A stretch of DNA of 64,000 nt from Rhodoblastus sp963736175 (lineage in GTDB: Bacteria > Pseudomonadota > Alphaproteobacteria > Rhizobiales > Beijerinckiaceae), in the NCBI GenBank assembly GCA_963736175.1, contig CAVTNU010000005.1, forward strand, positions 186,001 through 250,000, in the 5' to 3' direction. Every line of letters begins with the position of its first letter. Within the stretch, counting starts at the first letter, position 1. A program made the translations under genes and the position numbers. Below the pieces are notes generated by a model that made no database searches, was not told where the DNA came from, and saw nothing but the letters and a program-made list of their open reading frames with translations. Positions 42,887 to 52,164 of the stretch are shown piece by piece.

Positions 42887-43093
42887 ATGTATACTGGACA
42901 GAAGGTTCGCGTCAGGCCGACGTCTCGCTTCGCCAATCGTTGGAAGATTCCACGCGATGCGCAGGGCACTGTGCTTTGCCGCTATCGTCTCTTGAGGGAC
43001 TCCGACAGCGCTCCCGACCGACTGGATGTTCGTTTTAGCCAAAATATCGTGCTGTGGGGCGCGCCGGACGAAGCGTTCGAAACCGTCGAATAA
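42887..43093 (+). CDS. Small basic protein of unknown function
   Basis: A 68-residue protein, MYTGQKVRVRPTSRFANRW followed by KIPRDAQGTVLCRYRLL and DRLDVRFSQNIVLWGAPD. The alternating charged and hydrophobic residues look like a small beta-barrel (SH3-like or KOW-like), which is inference from pattern only. The GGAGG site seven bases before the ATG is strong and decides the start against the longer open frame. It is probably monocistronic. Confidence 0.6.
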   Translation: MYTGQKVRVRPTSRFANRWKIPRDAQGTVLCRYRLLRDSDSAPDRLDVRFSQNIVLWGAPDEAFETVE

Positions 43094-43465
43094 GAGCTCC
43101 ACCGCCTGTTATCGCGCCCGAACCCGCCTAGGCGCATTAGGCATCTGTTCCAGAACATATTATTTTACAACGGGCCAGCTTGTCGCGAAGCTTAGTCCGG
43201 CCGGCCGTTTTCATCGCAGCGGCAAATCCCAATCAAATTATGAACAAATATTTACCTTTGCGGCGTTTTTCCGCGTAATTTCCATGTCTTTACCATGAGA
43301 TCGACGAATTGACGCCATTAACTGAACCGAAAGTCGGCGCTGTTTTATTGGCTCAACAGACTTCCGCGGAACGATGCTTGGGCGCGGCGGAAACAATAAA
43401 AAATCAACCGGGCCGCGCGCCGCGCAAGCCGCGCCGACCTGGCAAACTGAAAAGTGTGGAAATCG
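43094..43465. other. 372-base intergenic region
   Basis: No supported gene. The central part (about 43140-43340) is AT-rich compared with the surroundings, suiting a promoter region for the YbjQ-like gene. No repeat or operator was recognised. Confidence 0.45.
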
Positions 43466-43750
43466 ATGCGTATTAGCTTCAGCGACAAAATCGACGGCGT
43501 CAAAACGATCCCGCTCGGCAAGATCACCGCCGCCTCCAATTGGCACGGCGCCTACGCCGCCTCCGACGACGACTTCTACAAGGCCAAGGCGCTGCACAAA
43601 CTTATGCGCGCCGCCGAGGAATATGAAGCCGACGCGATCGTCGGCGTCGATTATGAAGTCGACCAGGTCGACGGCGGCGATACGCCCGGCTCGGCGCCGA
43701 TGAAGCGCGTCTGCGCCAGCGGCGTCGCGGTGAAAATCCGCCGGTCCTGA
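43466..43750 (+). CDS. YbjQ-like heavy-metal-binding-domain protein
   Basis: A 94-residue protein with the YbjQ/UPF0145 pattern: an early GKITAASNWHGAYAASDD segment, a helix YKAKALHKLMRAAEEYEADAI and the strand VGVDYEVDQV. Family members form pentamers; metal binding has been suggested but a function is not settled. The ATG at 43466 is chosen over a GTG twelve bases upstream. A perfect terminator follows. Confidence 0.72.
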   Translation: MRISFSDKIDGVKTIPLGKITAASNWHGAYAASDDDFYKAKALHKLMRAAEEYEADAIVGVDYEVDQVDGGDTPGSAPMKRVCASGVAVKIRRS

Positions 43751-43769
43751 ACCCCTTCCGTTACTGTTT

Positions 43770-43810
43770 GATCAAGCCGCTTTCCATCGCGAAAGCGGCT
43801 TGATCTTTTT
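43770..43810 (+). terminator. Rho-independent terminator of the YbjQ-like gene
   Basis: GATCAAGCCGCTTTC and GAAAGCGGCTTGATC form a perfect 15-base stem with a six-base loop, followed by TTTTT. It lies against the stop codon of the convergent glycosyltransferase gene. Confidence 0.95.
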
Positions 43811-44690
43811 ATAATGTGAGAATCCGCTCCGGCGTCAGCCGGCCGCGCGCCACGTCGGCGAGCGCCAGCAGATTGCCGCGAAGGCGCCCGCGCCGATCGA
43901 TGAACGGCTCCGGCGCCAGCGCGCCGAGCGCATTGGCGACGAGATTGCCCGCCATACGACGCGCCGTGAATTTCAGCGGCAGCGAGCCCTTGGCCGTCAG
44001 ATAGGCGGCGTTGGCGATCTGCGAATAGCCGAACCTAAGGCCGTTTTCGCGGCCGGTTTTATTGCCCAGATGCACGCCCCAGAGCGCGTCAGCCCGCCCC
44101 ATGCGGCCGCGCGCGCGCACCCGTTCGCCGAAATCGGCGTCTTCAAGCCAGGCGTAGAGCGGCAACCGCTCATCGAAGATCAGGCCGCCAATCGCCGCCG
44201 TACGAAAGGCCATGTTGCAGCCATAGGGTCCGTAGCTCTCGTCGACGCTGAATACCGGCGGCGGATCGGCGTCGCGGCTTTCGACCAGAGCGACGCCGGC
44301 CTCCAGCTCGACGCCAGCTGAACCGGCGCCGTCGGCCAGCACCAGTCCGGTGAGGCCGGCGAGGTCCGCCGCAGCGGCGAACAGCTCCTCCGCCCGTTGC
44401 AGCCAGAACCGGGAAGGCACGAAATCGTCGTCGAAAAAGGCCAGCGTATCGTAGGTGTCGCTGGCCATGGCGATTGCGTCGTTGCGTTGCAGCGCCGAGC
44501 CGGTGCGGCCGACCGTCGCCGTGAGGCCCGTTTGGCCGGCGTCGAGCGCGGCGATATCTTCGGCCTGCGCGCCGACGACGAAAATATGGTCGGGCGGCCG
44601 TGATTGCGCGCCGAGTCGGCGCACGAGACCGGCGACCAACTGCGCGCGGCCCTTGGTAGCGATGATAACGGCGAGTTTTCCTCCGCTCAT
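43809..44690 (-). CDS. Family 2 glycosyltransferase
   Basis: A 293-residue GT2-type enzyme: N-terminal KLAVIIATKGRAQLVAGLV for nucleotide-sugar binding, the DxD-type motif in LAFFDDDFVPSRFW (about residue 90) and the acceptor-side WLEDADFGERVRARG. It would add a sugar to a lipid-linked or surface glycan on the cytoplasmic side. It overlaps the flippase gene upstream by ATGA, so the two act in one polysaccharide pathway. The acceptor is unknown. Confidence 0.88.
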   Translation of the reverse strand: MSGGKLAVIIATKGRAQLVAGLVRRLGAQSRPPDHIFVVGAQAEDIAALDAGQTGLTATVGRTGSALQRNDAIAMASDTYDTLAFFDDDFVPSRFWLQRAEELFAAAADLAGLTGLVLADGAGSAGVELEAGVALVESRDADPPPVFSVDESYGPYGCNMAFRTAAIGGLIFDERLPLYAWLEDADFGERVRARGRMGRADALWGVHLGNKTGRENGLRFGYSQIANAAYLTAKGSLPLKFTARRMAGNLVANALGALAPEPFIDRRGRLRGNLLALADVARGRLTPERILTL

Positions 44691-46139
44691 GAGCCTCGTT
44701 CCATTACGCCACCGCCCCGGGCGCGCAAGGCGGCGAATTTTTCCAACGTCGGCTTACGCAAACCGCCGAGATCGAACAGGGCCAGCACGCCGACATAGAC
44801 GCTCGTTCCAACCAAAGCCACGCCAATCAGCGCCAGCCAGGCCGGCGCCATATCGCGCAACGGCCACATGGCGGCGAGCGCCAGCGCCGCGGCGAGCGCT
44901 ATCGCGCCCACATCGCGGCGCGCCGGCCAACAGGCCCTTTGTTTCAGCGCCAGCAACGCCATGGCGGCGAAGCCGGCGAACAACGCGCCGGCGTGAATCG
45001 CGGCGAAGCCTTCGAGGCCATAGGCGGCTGGAGCCAGCCGCAACAAAACGAGATCGACGAGCAGGCTGACGAGCGCCGCCGCGAACAGGCTGAGCGTGCG
45101 CCCTTGCAACTGAAACACCGGGCTGAGCGCGAATTGGCCGAGGCAGAAGGCCAGCACGCCCGGCGCCAGAATGACTCCGAGTCTTGGCGAAATCAGGGCG
45201 GAAGCGCTCGGGCGCCGCCAGCGCGGCGAAAGCCGGCATGTCGGCGACGAAACCGATGCAGACCAGAACCAGAATAGCGGTGATCACCGTCATGTTGCGG
45301 GCGATCTGCGCCCGCGCGCCATCCTCGCCGGTCGTGGTTCGGGCGTGGACGGCGAGTTGGAACAAGAACACGTCGAGCGCAGCGCCCATCGACAACATCA
45401 GACGTATGGTCACGTCGGTCGGCAAGGCGAGCTGGCCGGCGCTGGCGTAGCCGAACTGCGCCGCCGCCTCGCCGCGGTTGATGAGAACGATCGCCTGATA
45501 GACGATATTGGCGAGGACGATCGGCGCGCCGTAATGGGCGAAGGTCGCGATTTGCCTGGCGGCGAAATGCCGGCGGATCGAAGCGGCGTCGGCGCTGAAG
45601 CGCCACACGAACAACGCGGCGAGGACCGAGCTCACGGCCAGCATCGCCAGCACCGGGGCCGAATTGCGATAGAGATAGCCGATGGTCAGCATCGAGCCGA
45701 AAGCCAGCACGTTCTTGACGATCACGAGCGCGCTATAGGCCTTGTTGCGAAAGCGCGCCCGCAACAAGGCGGCGTGATATTCAAATAGCCCGTTGGCGAT
45801 GGCGACCGTCGCCGCCGCGCCGATCAGCGCCGGCGAAAGGCCGAGATCGAAGCCCAACGCCAGCGCGCCGCCGGCCAGCAACGCCAGCAGCGCCGAGGCG
45901 GTGAGATAGCCGGCGTTGAGCGAGGCGCGAACCTGCGGCGCCTCGAGGCTCGACTTCTGCGAGTAAAAGCGCGTCGCCGAAAGGCGCAGCCAGTCAAAAG
46001 CGATGGTGCCGGCGACGATGGCCGCCATGAAGGCGATGGAAAAACGGCCGTATTCGGCCGGCCCGAGCGCGCCGGCGACGACCAGCCCAAGCAGGAAATT
46101 CAGGACTGCGTTGACGATAAACGTACCGATGGTCAGCAT
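44687..46139 (-). pseudogene. Polysaccharide flippase (Wzx/MATE-like), frameshifted
   Basis: A lipopolysaccharide or exopolysaccharide flippase. The first frame (from 46139) encodes a normal multi-helix protein to about residue 318, ending AALAAPERFRPDFAK. The matching continuation (LGVILAPGVLAFCLGQFALS and further helices) is in another frame that ends at 44687, overlapping the glycosyltransferase start. The total is 1453 bases, one more than a multiple of three. A single extra base near 45182 explains the break, and removal would restore a 483-residue protein. It is either a recent mutation, a sequencing error, or programmed shifting; no slippery run is obvious. Confidence 0.85.
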
Positions 46140-46209
46140 TGCGGCATGGAGCCTTGCCTGTGTTTGTGAACACGCGCCGACGCGACCGGCGCGCCGACGC
46201 CTTAAATGA

Positions 46210-47355
46210 TCAAGCCAAAGCGCCCGCCTTGCGCGATTCGACGGCGGCGCTTTTCGGCGAACCGCCGCCGAGATAGATCCGCAGCGGGTTTTCGAAGTGG
46301 CGGAAGGATATCAGGGCGGCGACCGTCGAGCCGACAACGCCGACCAGCGCGATGAAAACCATGCCGAGCGGCGTCGTCAGGCCGAAGTGGCGCATCATCG
46401 CCAGACAGCACAGGGCGACGAAGGTGTGGAGCATATAGACGCCATAGCTGGCCTCGCCGAGTTTCAGCCAGACGCCCCGGCCAAGCGCGCTCGGCGCGCC
46501 CGAACGCTCCGCCAGGGCGATCAGGCCGATGACAAGCGGCAGCAAGGCGACGATCGCCAGTTCGTCGAGCTTGGCCAGCATCAGCGCGCCAAGCGCCAGC
46601 GCCGCCCCATGCGCCGCCCAGAACGGAACGCGCGGAACGTTCGCCGAGACGACCAGCCGTTGCAGCGCCATCCCGGCAAGAAAGCCGGGAACGGCGCGTA
46701 AATTGCCGAAATCGAAGGTGGTCTGCGTCCACGGCCGCAAGCCGAGCGCCTCATGCGTCAACGTCAGCGCCAGGCCGCAGGCGTAAGCCAGCGCCAGCCC
46801 GCGCCACGCCCCCGTCCGCGCCACCGCCCAGGCCAGGAACGGAAACAACAGATAAACGAATAGCTCGGCGGAAATCGACCAGGACGGGAAGTTCAACGCC
46901 GGTTTGACGTTGAGGCCCCAGGCGTGAATCAACAACAGATGATAGGGCGCAGGCGCAATGTCGAAAGCGCTCGGATCGCGCACCGGAAGGCCGAGCCGCA
47001 GAACGGTCCAGGCGATGGCGACAAACAGCAAGGTCGTCGCCGCGTGCAGGGGATAGATGCGCGCCAGCCGCTTGCGCAGAAACCGTCCGTAGTCGGCGAG
47101 CGAGCTTATGCGCGCGCCATAGGTATGCATCAGCACGAAACCGGAGAGCACGAAGAAGAAATCGACAAACAGGTGGAAGCGTTCGAGAAAATCGGTGTGT
47201 TGAGCCATATAGGGCTGGAAATCGTTCTCGAAATGATAGAACGCCACGCAGATCGCCGCGATATAGCGATAGGCGTCGAGAACGCCGTAACGTTGCGGCG
47301 CGGTCCGGCCCGTGGCCAAATCCTGGCTGTCCTTGTCCTGTCGATCTGTCCTCAT
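46210..47355 (-). CDS. Acyltransferase family 3 (OafA/YrhL-like)
   Basis: A 381-residue integral membrane protein with ten or so helices. It has the family start LDAYRYIAAICVAFYHFEND, with the conserved histidine in the first helix, then FFVLSGFVLMHTYGAR and RLARIYPLHAATTL. Such proteins O-acylate (often O-acetylate) surface glycans. It sits upstream of the flippase and glycosyltransferase on the same strand with a 70-base gap, supporting a shared role in decorating a polysaccharide. The donor and acceptor are not evident. Confidence 0.9.
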   Translation of the reverse strand: MRTDRQDKDSQDLATGRTAPQRYGVLDAYRYIAAICVAFYHFENDFQPYMAQHTDFLERFHLFVDFFFVLSGFVLMHTYGARISSLADYGRFLRKRLARIYPLHAATTLLFVAIAWTVLRLGLPVRDPSAFDIAPAPYHLLLIHAWGLNVKPALNFPSWSISAELFVYLLFPFLAWAVARTGAWRGLALAYACGLALTLTHEALGLRPWTQTTFDFGNLRAVPGFLAGMALQRLVVSANVPRVPFWAAHGAALALGALMLAKLDELAIVALLPLVIGLIALAERSGAPSALGRGVWLKLGEASYGVYMLHTFVALCCLAMMRHFGLTTPLGMVFIALVGVVGSTVAALISFRHFENPLRIYLGGGSPKSAAVESRKAGALA

Positions 47356-47594
47356 CGGCCGATCTTAACCGGCGAGGATTGCCAAAGCTTAAAGACGCTG
47401 CGGGGTGGGGCGCCGCGGGCCGCGAACCGTGTCATTGAGTAACTCATCAATGAGGCCGTTTCTCGCCTCAGCCATTATCGTCTCCGCAGTCGCCTTTGCC
47501 GCAAAGCGAATTAGGGCACACGACAGGATGCGTAACGCATTTCCCCATCGCCCAGTCGGCTGATTTTGATGATATTAACGTGAGCGGAGAAGGT

Positions 47595-47671
47595 TGGTGG
47601 AGCTGAGGGGATTTCGAACCCCTGACCTCTGCAGTGCGATTGCAGCGCTCTCCCATCTGAGCTACAGCCCC
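47595..47671 (-). tRNA. tRNA-Ala (anticodon CGC)
   Basis: A full cloverleaf with encoded CCA: acceptor stem GGGGCTG/CAGCTCC (one G-U), D-arm GCTC/GAGC, anticodon stem CTGCA/TGCAG with loop ATCGCAC (anticodon CGC, reading GCG), and T-stem AGGGG/CCCCT. The T-loop reads TTCGAAAT, eight bases instead of the standard seven, giving 77 bases with CCA rather than 76. Confidence 0.93.
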
Positions 47672-48139
47672 GCTCCGGAGCGGGTGTTTAGGGCTCAGCC
47701 CCTCCCCTGTCAATGAAGGATTGCGCGACGGAGCGTTTTCCGGCCAGATTGAAGCGTTCTGCTGGAGGAGTTTCGCGCTGCAGCCAGAAGATTGGCCAGG
47801 AGATAGTCCCCCTGACGCATCGGGGATGCGTTCAAGCCAATCGACGCCGCGGCAGCGCGAAAGACCCCGGCCCTGTCGGGTTCGACTTTGGCTTGCGACC
47901 GATTTGCCGGATCGACGCGCCTAAGCCGAACAGAACGCTCCAATCTGGCCGGAGAACGCTCCCAGCGTCAACCAAAGCGCGAATTTGCCCGTCGCGACGG
48001 GGCGCGCGCCATTGTGGGGGCCGCCGCAAAGCTCTAGATAGGAGCGGTTCGCCGGCGCGGAGTTCTTCGCCGGCAATTCTTTCCGCCCACCTTTCGAGCG
48101 CCCGTCAAACGCCGCAAGCCCATCCGTTCTGGAGACACC
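47672..48139. other. 468-base intergenic region with an inverted-repeat element
   Basis: Between tRNA-Ala and yggT. It contains the 32-base inverted repeats at 47732 and 47931. The open frames across it are arginine-rich with no ribosome site or protein features, so no gene is supported. Confidence 0.5.
47732..47962. repeat. Element bounded by 32-base inverted repeats
   Basis: The left arm (47732-47763), starting GGAGCGTTTTCCGGCCAG, and the reverse complement of the right arm (47931-47962) match at 30 of 32 positions. The 167 bases between them encode nothing recognisable. The arms share the GAGCGTTTTC core with the palindromic repeats elsewhere in the window, so this may be a compound intergenic repeat or a small non-autonomous element. 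Confidence 0.7.
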
Positions 48140-48457
48140 ATGGCCGCCTCTTTCATTCTCCCGCTGTTTCAGGTTCTCAACCTGGCGTTGGACCTTTACT
48201 GGTGGGTCATCATCGTGATGGCGGTGATGTCCTGGCTGCTCGCCTTCGACGTCGTCAACATGCGCAATGATTTCGTCCGTTCGGTCTGGAATGCGGTGAA
48301 CGCGTTGACCGAACCGGCGTTGCGGCCGATTCGCCGCTTCGTTCCGCCGATCGGCGGCATGGATATTTCGCCGATCATCCTGCTGCTCATCCTCTCCTTC
48401 ATCCAGATGGAGCTGGGGGCGCTGGCCCGCGCGCTGTTGATGCGCAGCGTCTCCTGA
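48140..48457 (+). CDS. yggT: YggT-family membrane protein
   Basis: A 105-residue protein with two hydrophobic regions (PLFQVLNLALDLYWWVIIVM; PIILLLILSFIQMELGALA) and the family segment LTEPALRPIRRFVPPIGGMD. YggT proteins are linked to membrane integrity, cell division or osmotic stress, with no enzymatic role known. It is followed after eight bases by the DUF167 gene, the common yggT-yggU pairing. Confidence 0.9.
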   Translation: MAASFILPLFQVLNLALDLYWWVIIVMAVMSWLLAFDVVNMRNDFVRSVWNAVNALTEPALRPIRRFVPPIGGMDISPIILLLILSFIQMELGALARALLMRSVS

Positions 48458-48465
48458 CAAACGCT

Positions 48466-48798
48466 ATGCCGACCGCCGCCGCCCCGCCCTGGAGCGCCCG
48501 CGCCGAGGGGATCGCCCTGTCGGTGCGGTTGACGCCGAAATCCTCGCGCGAGGCGATCGACGGCGTCGAACTGCTATCGGACGGGCGGGCGGTGCTCAAG
48601 GCGCGCGTGCGCGCCGTCCCCGAAGACGGCAAGGCCAACGACGCCCTGCTCCGCCTGATCGCCAAGACGCTCGGCGCGCCGGCCTCGCAGGCGAGCATAA
48701 CCGGCGGCGCGACGGCGCGGCTGAAAACCGTCGCCATCAAGGGCGACGCGGCGGCGCTGGCGGCGCGGCTCTCGGCCCTATTTCCAATGCCGGCGTGA
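48466..48798 (+). CDS. DUF167/YggU-family protein
   Basis: A 110-residue protein with the YggU pattern: SVRLTPKSSREAIDGVEL, then LKARVRAVPEDGKANDALLRLIAKTL and a late SITGGATARLKTVAIKGD. The function is unknown; structures are known for the family. It is likely cotranscribed with yggT. Both start and length are typical. Confidence 0.9.
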   Translation: MPTAAAPPWSARAEGIALSVRLTPKSSREAIDGVELLSDGRAVLKARVRAVPEDGKANDALLRLIAKTLGAPASQASITGGATARLKTVAIKGDAAALAARLSALFPMPA

Positions 48799-48881
48799 AG
48801 AAAACCTCATGACAGCGCGGTAAAATCCTGCTTTACCGGCGCTAGATAAGGTCATGGGCCGGCCTTTTTTCGGGACAAACA

Positions 48882-49931
48882 ATGAGCAAGACCAACTCCG
48901 GCAATTTCTTCGAGGGTTTCAAACTCGGCCAGGTGATCCGCCACGCCACGCCGCGCACGGTGACCAGCGCCGACGCGGCGCTTTACACCGCGCTCTACGG
49001 TTCGCGCTTCGCCGTGCAGTCCTCCGATGCTTTCGCCCACGCCATCGGCTATCCCAAAGCCCCGCTCGACGAGCTTCTGGTCTTCCACATCGTGTTCGGC
49101 AAGACGGTGCCGGACATTTCGCTCAACGCGGTGGCCAATCTCGGCTACGCCGATTGTCGTTTCGTCAGCCCGGTCTTTTCCGGCGACACGCTCAGCGCGA
49201 CGAGCGAAGTCATCGGCCTCAAGGAAAACTCCAACCATCAGACCGGCGTCGTCTACGTCCGCTCGCGCGGTTACAATCAGAAGGGCGTCGAGGTTCTCGA
49301 CTATGTGCGTTGGGTGATGGTTCGCAAGCGCGACGTCAACAGCCCGGCGCCGCCCGAAACCGTGCCGAAGCTCGTCAAGGCGTTGGCGCCGGACCAACTC
49401 GGCGACGCCTGCCCGATCATCGACATCCGCAAATATGACTGGGATCTCGCCGGTTCGCGCCATCGCTGGGGCGATTATCAGCCGGGCGAACGCATCGATC
49501 ACGTCGACGGCATGACGGTCGAGGAGGCCGAACACCAGATCGCCACGCGTCTTTACCAGAACACCGCCAAAGTGCATTTCAACCAGTTCACCGAGGGCCA
49601 GGGCCGCTTCGGTCGCCGGCTGATCTATGGCGGCCATGTGATTTCGCTGGCGCGCGCGCTGTCGTTCAACGGCCTCGGCAACGCCTTCCATATCGCCGCC
49701 ATCAATGGCGGACGCCATGTCGCGCCGCTGTTCGCCGGCATGACGGTGTTCGCCTGGACCGAAGTTCTGGAAACGGCGGAAATTCCCGGCCGCGACGACG
49801 TCGGCGCGCTGCGCCTGCGCACCATCGCCACCAAGGACAAGCCGACGGCCGGTCATCCGCTGATGGAGGGCGAGGCCTACGACAGCGCCGTCATTCTCGA
49901 TCTCGATTATTGGGCCTTGGCGCCGCGCTGA
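48882..49931 (+). CDS. mch: Mesaconyl-CoA hydratase (MaoC-type, ethylmalonyl-CoA pathway)
   Basis: A 349-residue protein made of two MaoC/hot-dog parts. The N-terminus GNFFEGFKLGQVIRHATPRT and the active-site region ALYTALYGSRFAVQSSDAFA are typical of mesaconyl-CoA hydratase (also called Mcd), which interconverts mesaconyl-CoA and beta-methylmalyl-CoA in the ethylmalonyl-CoA pathway for acetyl-CoA assimilation. In alphaproteobacterial methylotrophs and phototrophs this pathway replaces the glyoxylate shunt. No other pathway gene is near. A different MaoC dehydratase is possible but less likely given the length. Confidence 0.85.
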   Translation: MSKTNSGNFFEGFKLGQVIRHATPRTVTSADAALYTALYGSRFAVQSSDAFAHAIGYPKAPLDELLVFHIVFGKTVPDISLNAVANLGYADCRFVSPVFSGDTLSATSEVIGLKENSNHQTGVVYVRSRGYNQKGVEVLDYVRWVMVRKRDVNSPAPPETVPKLVKALAPDQLGDACPIIDIRKYDWDLAGSRHRWGDYQPGERIDHVDGMTVEEAEHQIATRLYQNTAKVHFNQFTEGQGRFGRRLIYGGHVISLARALSFNGLGNAFHIAAINGGRHVAPLFAGMTVFAWTEVLETAEIPGRDDVGALRLRTIATKDKPTAGHPLMEGEAYDSAVILDLDYWALAPR

Positions 49932-49943
49932 ACGCCGCTGGCG

Positions 49944-50951
49944 TCAAACCAGACGCTGATCGGCGAACTGGCCGGTCTTGCGAAAGCGGTAGAGATAGGA
50001 CGGGACGAGCGCCTCGACCAATTCCGCCGCGATCCCCAGGCCGGCGAGCGTGCGCCCTTCCGCGACGGCTTGCGGCGACACGACGTTGTCGCGCTTCAAC
50101 AGCTCGACCTGATCGCGGGTGATGGCGAAATCTTCCGGAAAGAGCCCGAGCGCCGCCTTGACGGCGATTTCCGAGCCGAACCCGACGATCTTGGCCAAAC
50201 CGAAGGGCAGCGACGCCAGCAGGCGCTTGCGTTCGATGACCGCCAGCACGTATTCGTAAATCTCGCGCATGGTCTTGACCGAGGGACCGCCCAATTCGTA
50301 GGTCGCTCCGGCCGCGCCGGCGCCGTTGACGAGACGGGCGACGCTTTCGGCGACGTCGCCGACGAAAACCGGCTGCAATTTCGTGTGGCCGCCGCCGATC
50401 AGCGGCAGAACCGGCATGATCCGCGCCATCCTGGCGAAACGATTGAAGAAATGATCTTCCGGGCCGAACACGACGGACGGGCGCACGATGGCGGCCCGCG
50501 GCGTCGTCTGACGCACCAGCTCTTCGCCCTCGCCCTTGGCGCGCGCATAGGCTGAACGCGAATTCTTGTCGGCGCCTATGGCGGAGAGATGGACGAAGGA
50601 TTCGACGCCCGCCGCGCGGACTGCCTCAGCGACCACGCCGGTGCCTTCGCCCTGCACGGCGGAAAAGGTCTGCTTGCCACTCTCGGCCAGAATGCCGACC
50701 AGATTGACGGCCGCTTGCGCGCCGCGCAGGGCGGCCGCGACCAAATCGGGATAGCGCAGATTGGCCTGAACAGCGTGAATCTGACCGACGCGGCCGAGCG
50801 GCTGCAAATGAAAGGCCAGATCGGGACGCCGGCAGGCGACGCGCACGCGCCAGCCGTCGCGCGCTAGTGCGCGCACGACATGCCGGCCGACAAAGCCCGA
50901 GCCGCCGAACACCGTGATGAGACGACCCGTTTGAACCAGATTTTCCGCCAT
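49944..50951 (-). CDS. NDUFA9-like NAD(P)-binding protein (atypical SDR)
   Basis: A protein of about 335 residues with an NAD(P) loop TVFGGSGFVGRHVVRALA at the N-terminus, a middle FVHLSAIGADKNSRSAYARAKGE (YxxxK-like) segment and VFVGDVAESVARLV later. It resembles complex I NDUFA9-type proteins of alphaproteobacteria, which bind NADPH and stabilise NADH dehydrogenase, or quinone-related assembly. The ATG at 50951 is preferred because the NAD loop then begins about ten residues in; starts at 50984 and 51044 are also open. Confidence 0.82.
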   Translation of the reverse strand: MAENLVQTGRLITVFGGSGFVGRHVVRALARDGWRVRVACRRPDLAFHLQPLGRVGQIHAVQANLRYPDLVAAALRGAQAAVNLVGILAESGKQTFSAVQGEGTGVVAEAVRAAGVESFVHLSAIGADKNSRSAYARAKGEGEELVRQTTPRAAIVRPSVVFGPEDHFFNRFARMARIMPVLPLIGGGHTKLQPVFVGDVAESVARLVNGAGAAGATYELGGPSVKTMREIYEYVLAVIERKRLLASLPFGLAKIVGFGSEIAVKAALGLFPEDFAITRDQVELLKRDNVVSPQAVAEGRTLAGLGIAAELVEALVPSYLYRFRKTGQFADQRLV

Positions 50952-51135
50952 CTTGTCGAGCTTTCGCGCTAACCGATTTTTCATCGCCTGATTAGTCAAA
51001 CTTGCGCCTGATGTATAGCCGGAAAGGACGGGCGCAAGGGGCAATTTCTCCCCCTTGGCCGCGCAAACTTGCCAGCGGCGGCGGATATGTCAATTCTGGC
51101 GAAAGAAACCCCTCGCTTCGATCGGCGCCGCTTGC

Positions 51136-52131
51136 ATGTTCGCTTTTCCCGCGCTCGTCGCCGACATCGGCGGCACCAATATCCGGCTCGCGCTCGCCGA
51201 ACGGCCGGGCGGACCGCTGATCGGCCCGGTTCTGGCCAACACCAGGGATTCGCCAGACATCGCCGCCGCGCTGGCGCAGGCGGCGGCGCGATTGCCGCTC
51301 AAGCCCCGCACGGCGTTGATCTGCGGGGCGGGTCCGCTGCGCGGGCGCGACCTGCAATTGACGCACGGCCTGCGTCAATATTTGAGCGGCGCGGCGCTGG
51401 CGCAGGCGCTCGACGTCGAACAAGGACTGCTGCTCAACGATTTCGAGGCTTTGGCCTTGAGCCTGCCGGCGCTGACGCCGAAGGATCTGCGTCCGATCGG
51501 ACAGGCCGGGACGCAAGCGGGGACGAAAATCGTTCTTGGTCCGGGTACGGGTCTAGGCGTCGCCGCGCTGATCTCGACCGACGGACGCTGGCGCGCCCTG
51601 CCGAGCGAGGCCGGCCATATCGCCTTTGCTCCCGCCGACGCGCGAGAAGCCGCGCTGTGGCCGCTGCTGGCGGTCGACGGCCGCGTTTCCGCCGAAAGGC
51701 TGCTGTCGGGCCAGGGCCTTTCGCGTCTTTTCGGCGCGCGAACCGGGACGCTCGACGCCCCCGAAGCCGCCGCGGTCGTCGAACGGGCTCAGGCCGATCC
51801 GGCCGGCGCGGAAGCGCAGGCGATACGCTGTTTCTGGCGGTTGATCGCGCGTTTTTCCGGCGACATCGCGCTCGCCTTTCTGGCGCGCGGCGGCGTTTAT
51901 TTGGCCGGCGGCGTTTTGCCGCGCCTGACCGATTTTCTCGACGAGGCCGAATTTCGAACAAATTTCGAAGCCAAAGCGCCTCATCAGGCGTTGATGAGGG
52001 AAATTTCCTGCGCGCTGATCGTCGCGCCCGAACCCGCCCTCGCCGGTTTGGCGGCGCTGGCCGCCGCGCCGGCGCGATACGCCATCGACTTTGCCGAGCG
52101 CTGTTGGCGTCCGCCTGTCTCTGGCCTATGA
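51136..52131 (+). CDS. glk: Glucokinase
   Basis: A 331-residue ATP-dependent glucokinase of the Glk (ROK-distant) family: phosphate-1 motif VADIGGTNIRLALAE at the N-terminus, VEQGLLLNDFEALALSL with the catalytic aspartate, LGPGTGLGVAALI and EAGHIAFAP. It phosphorylates glucose in the cytoplasm. The start at 51136 places the ATP motif directly after the N-terminus; the frame is open to 51055. It is divergent from the NDUFA9-like gene. Confidence 0.92.
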   Translation: MFAFPALVADIGGTNIRLALAERPGGPLIGPVLANTRDSPDIAAALAQAAARLPLKPRTALICGAGPLRGRDLQLTHGLRQYLSGAALAQALDVEQGLLLNDFEALALSLPALTPKDLRPIGQAGTQAGTKIVLGPGTGLGVAALISTDGRWRALPSEAGHIAFAPADAREAALWPLLAVDGRVSAERLLSGQGLSRLFGARTGTLDAPEAAAVVERAQADPAGAEAQAIRCFWRLIARFSGDIALAFLARGGVYLAGGVLPRLTDFLDEAEFRTNFEAKAPHQALMREISCALIVAPEPALAGLAALAAAPARYAIDFAERCWRPPVSGL

Positions 52132-52164
52132 AACGCTGAACATTTTTCTCAAACGGAGCACGCC

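Noticed and set aside
47713..48270. Open frame of 185 codons across the inverted-repeat element
   Set aside because: Contains both repeat arms, runs into yggT in another frame and has no protein features.
51069..52139. Alternative long frame over glucokinase on the same strand
   Set aside because: Arginine-rich +1 shadow; the other frame has the ATP and sugar motifs of glucokinase.
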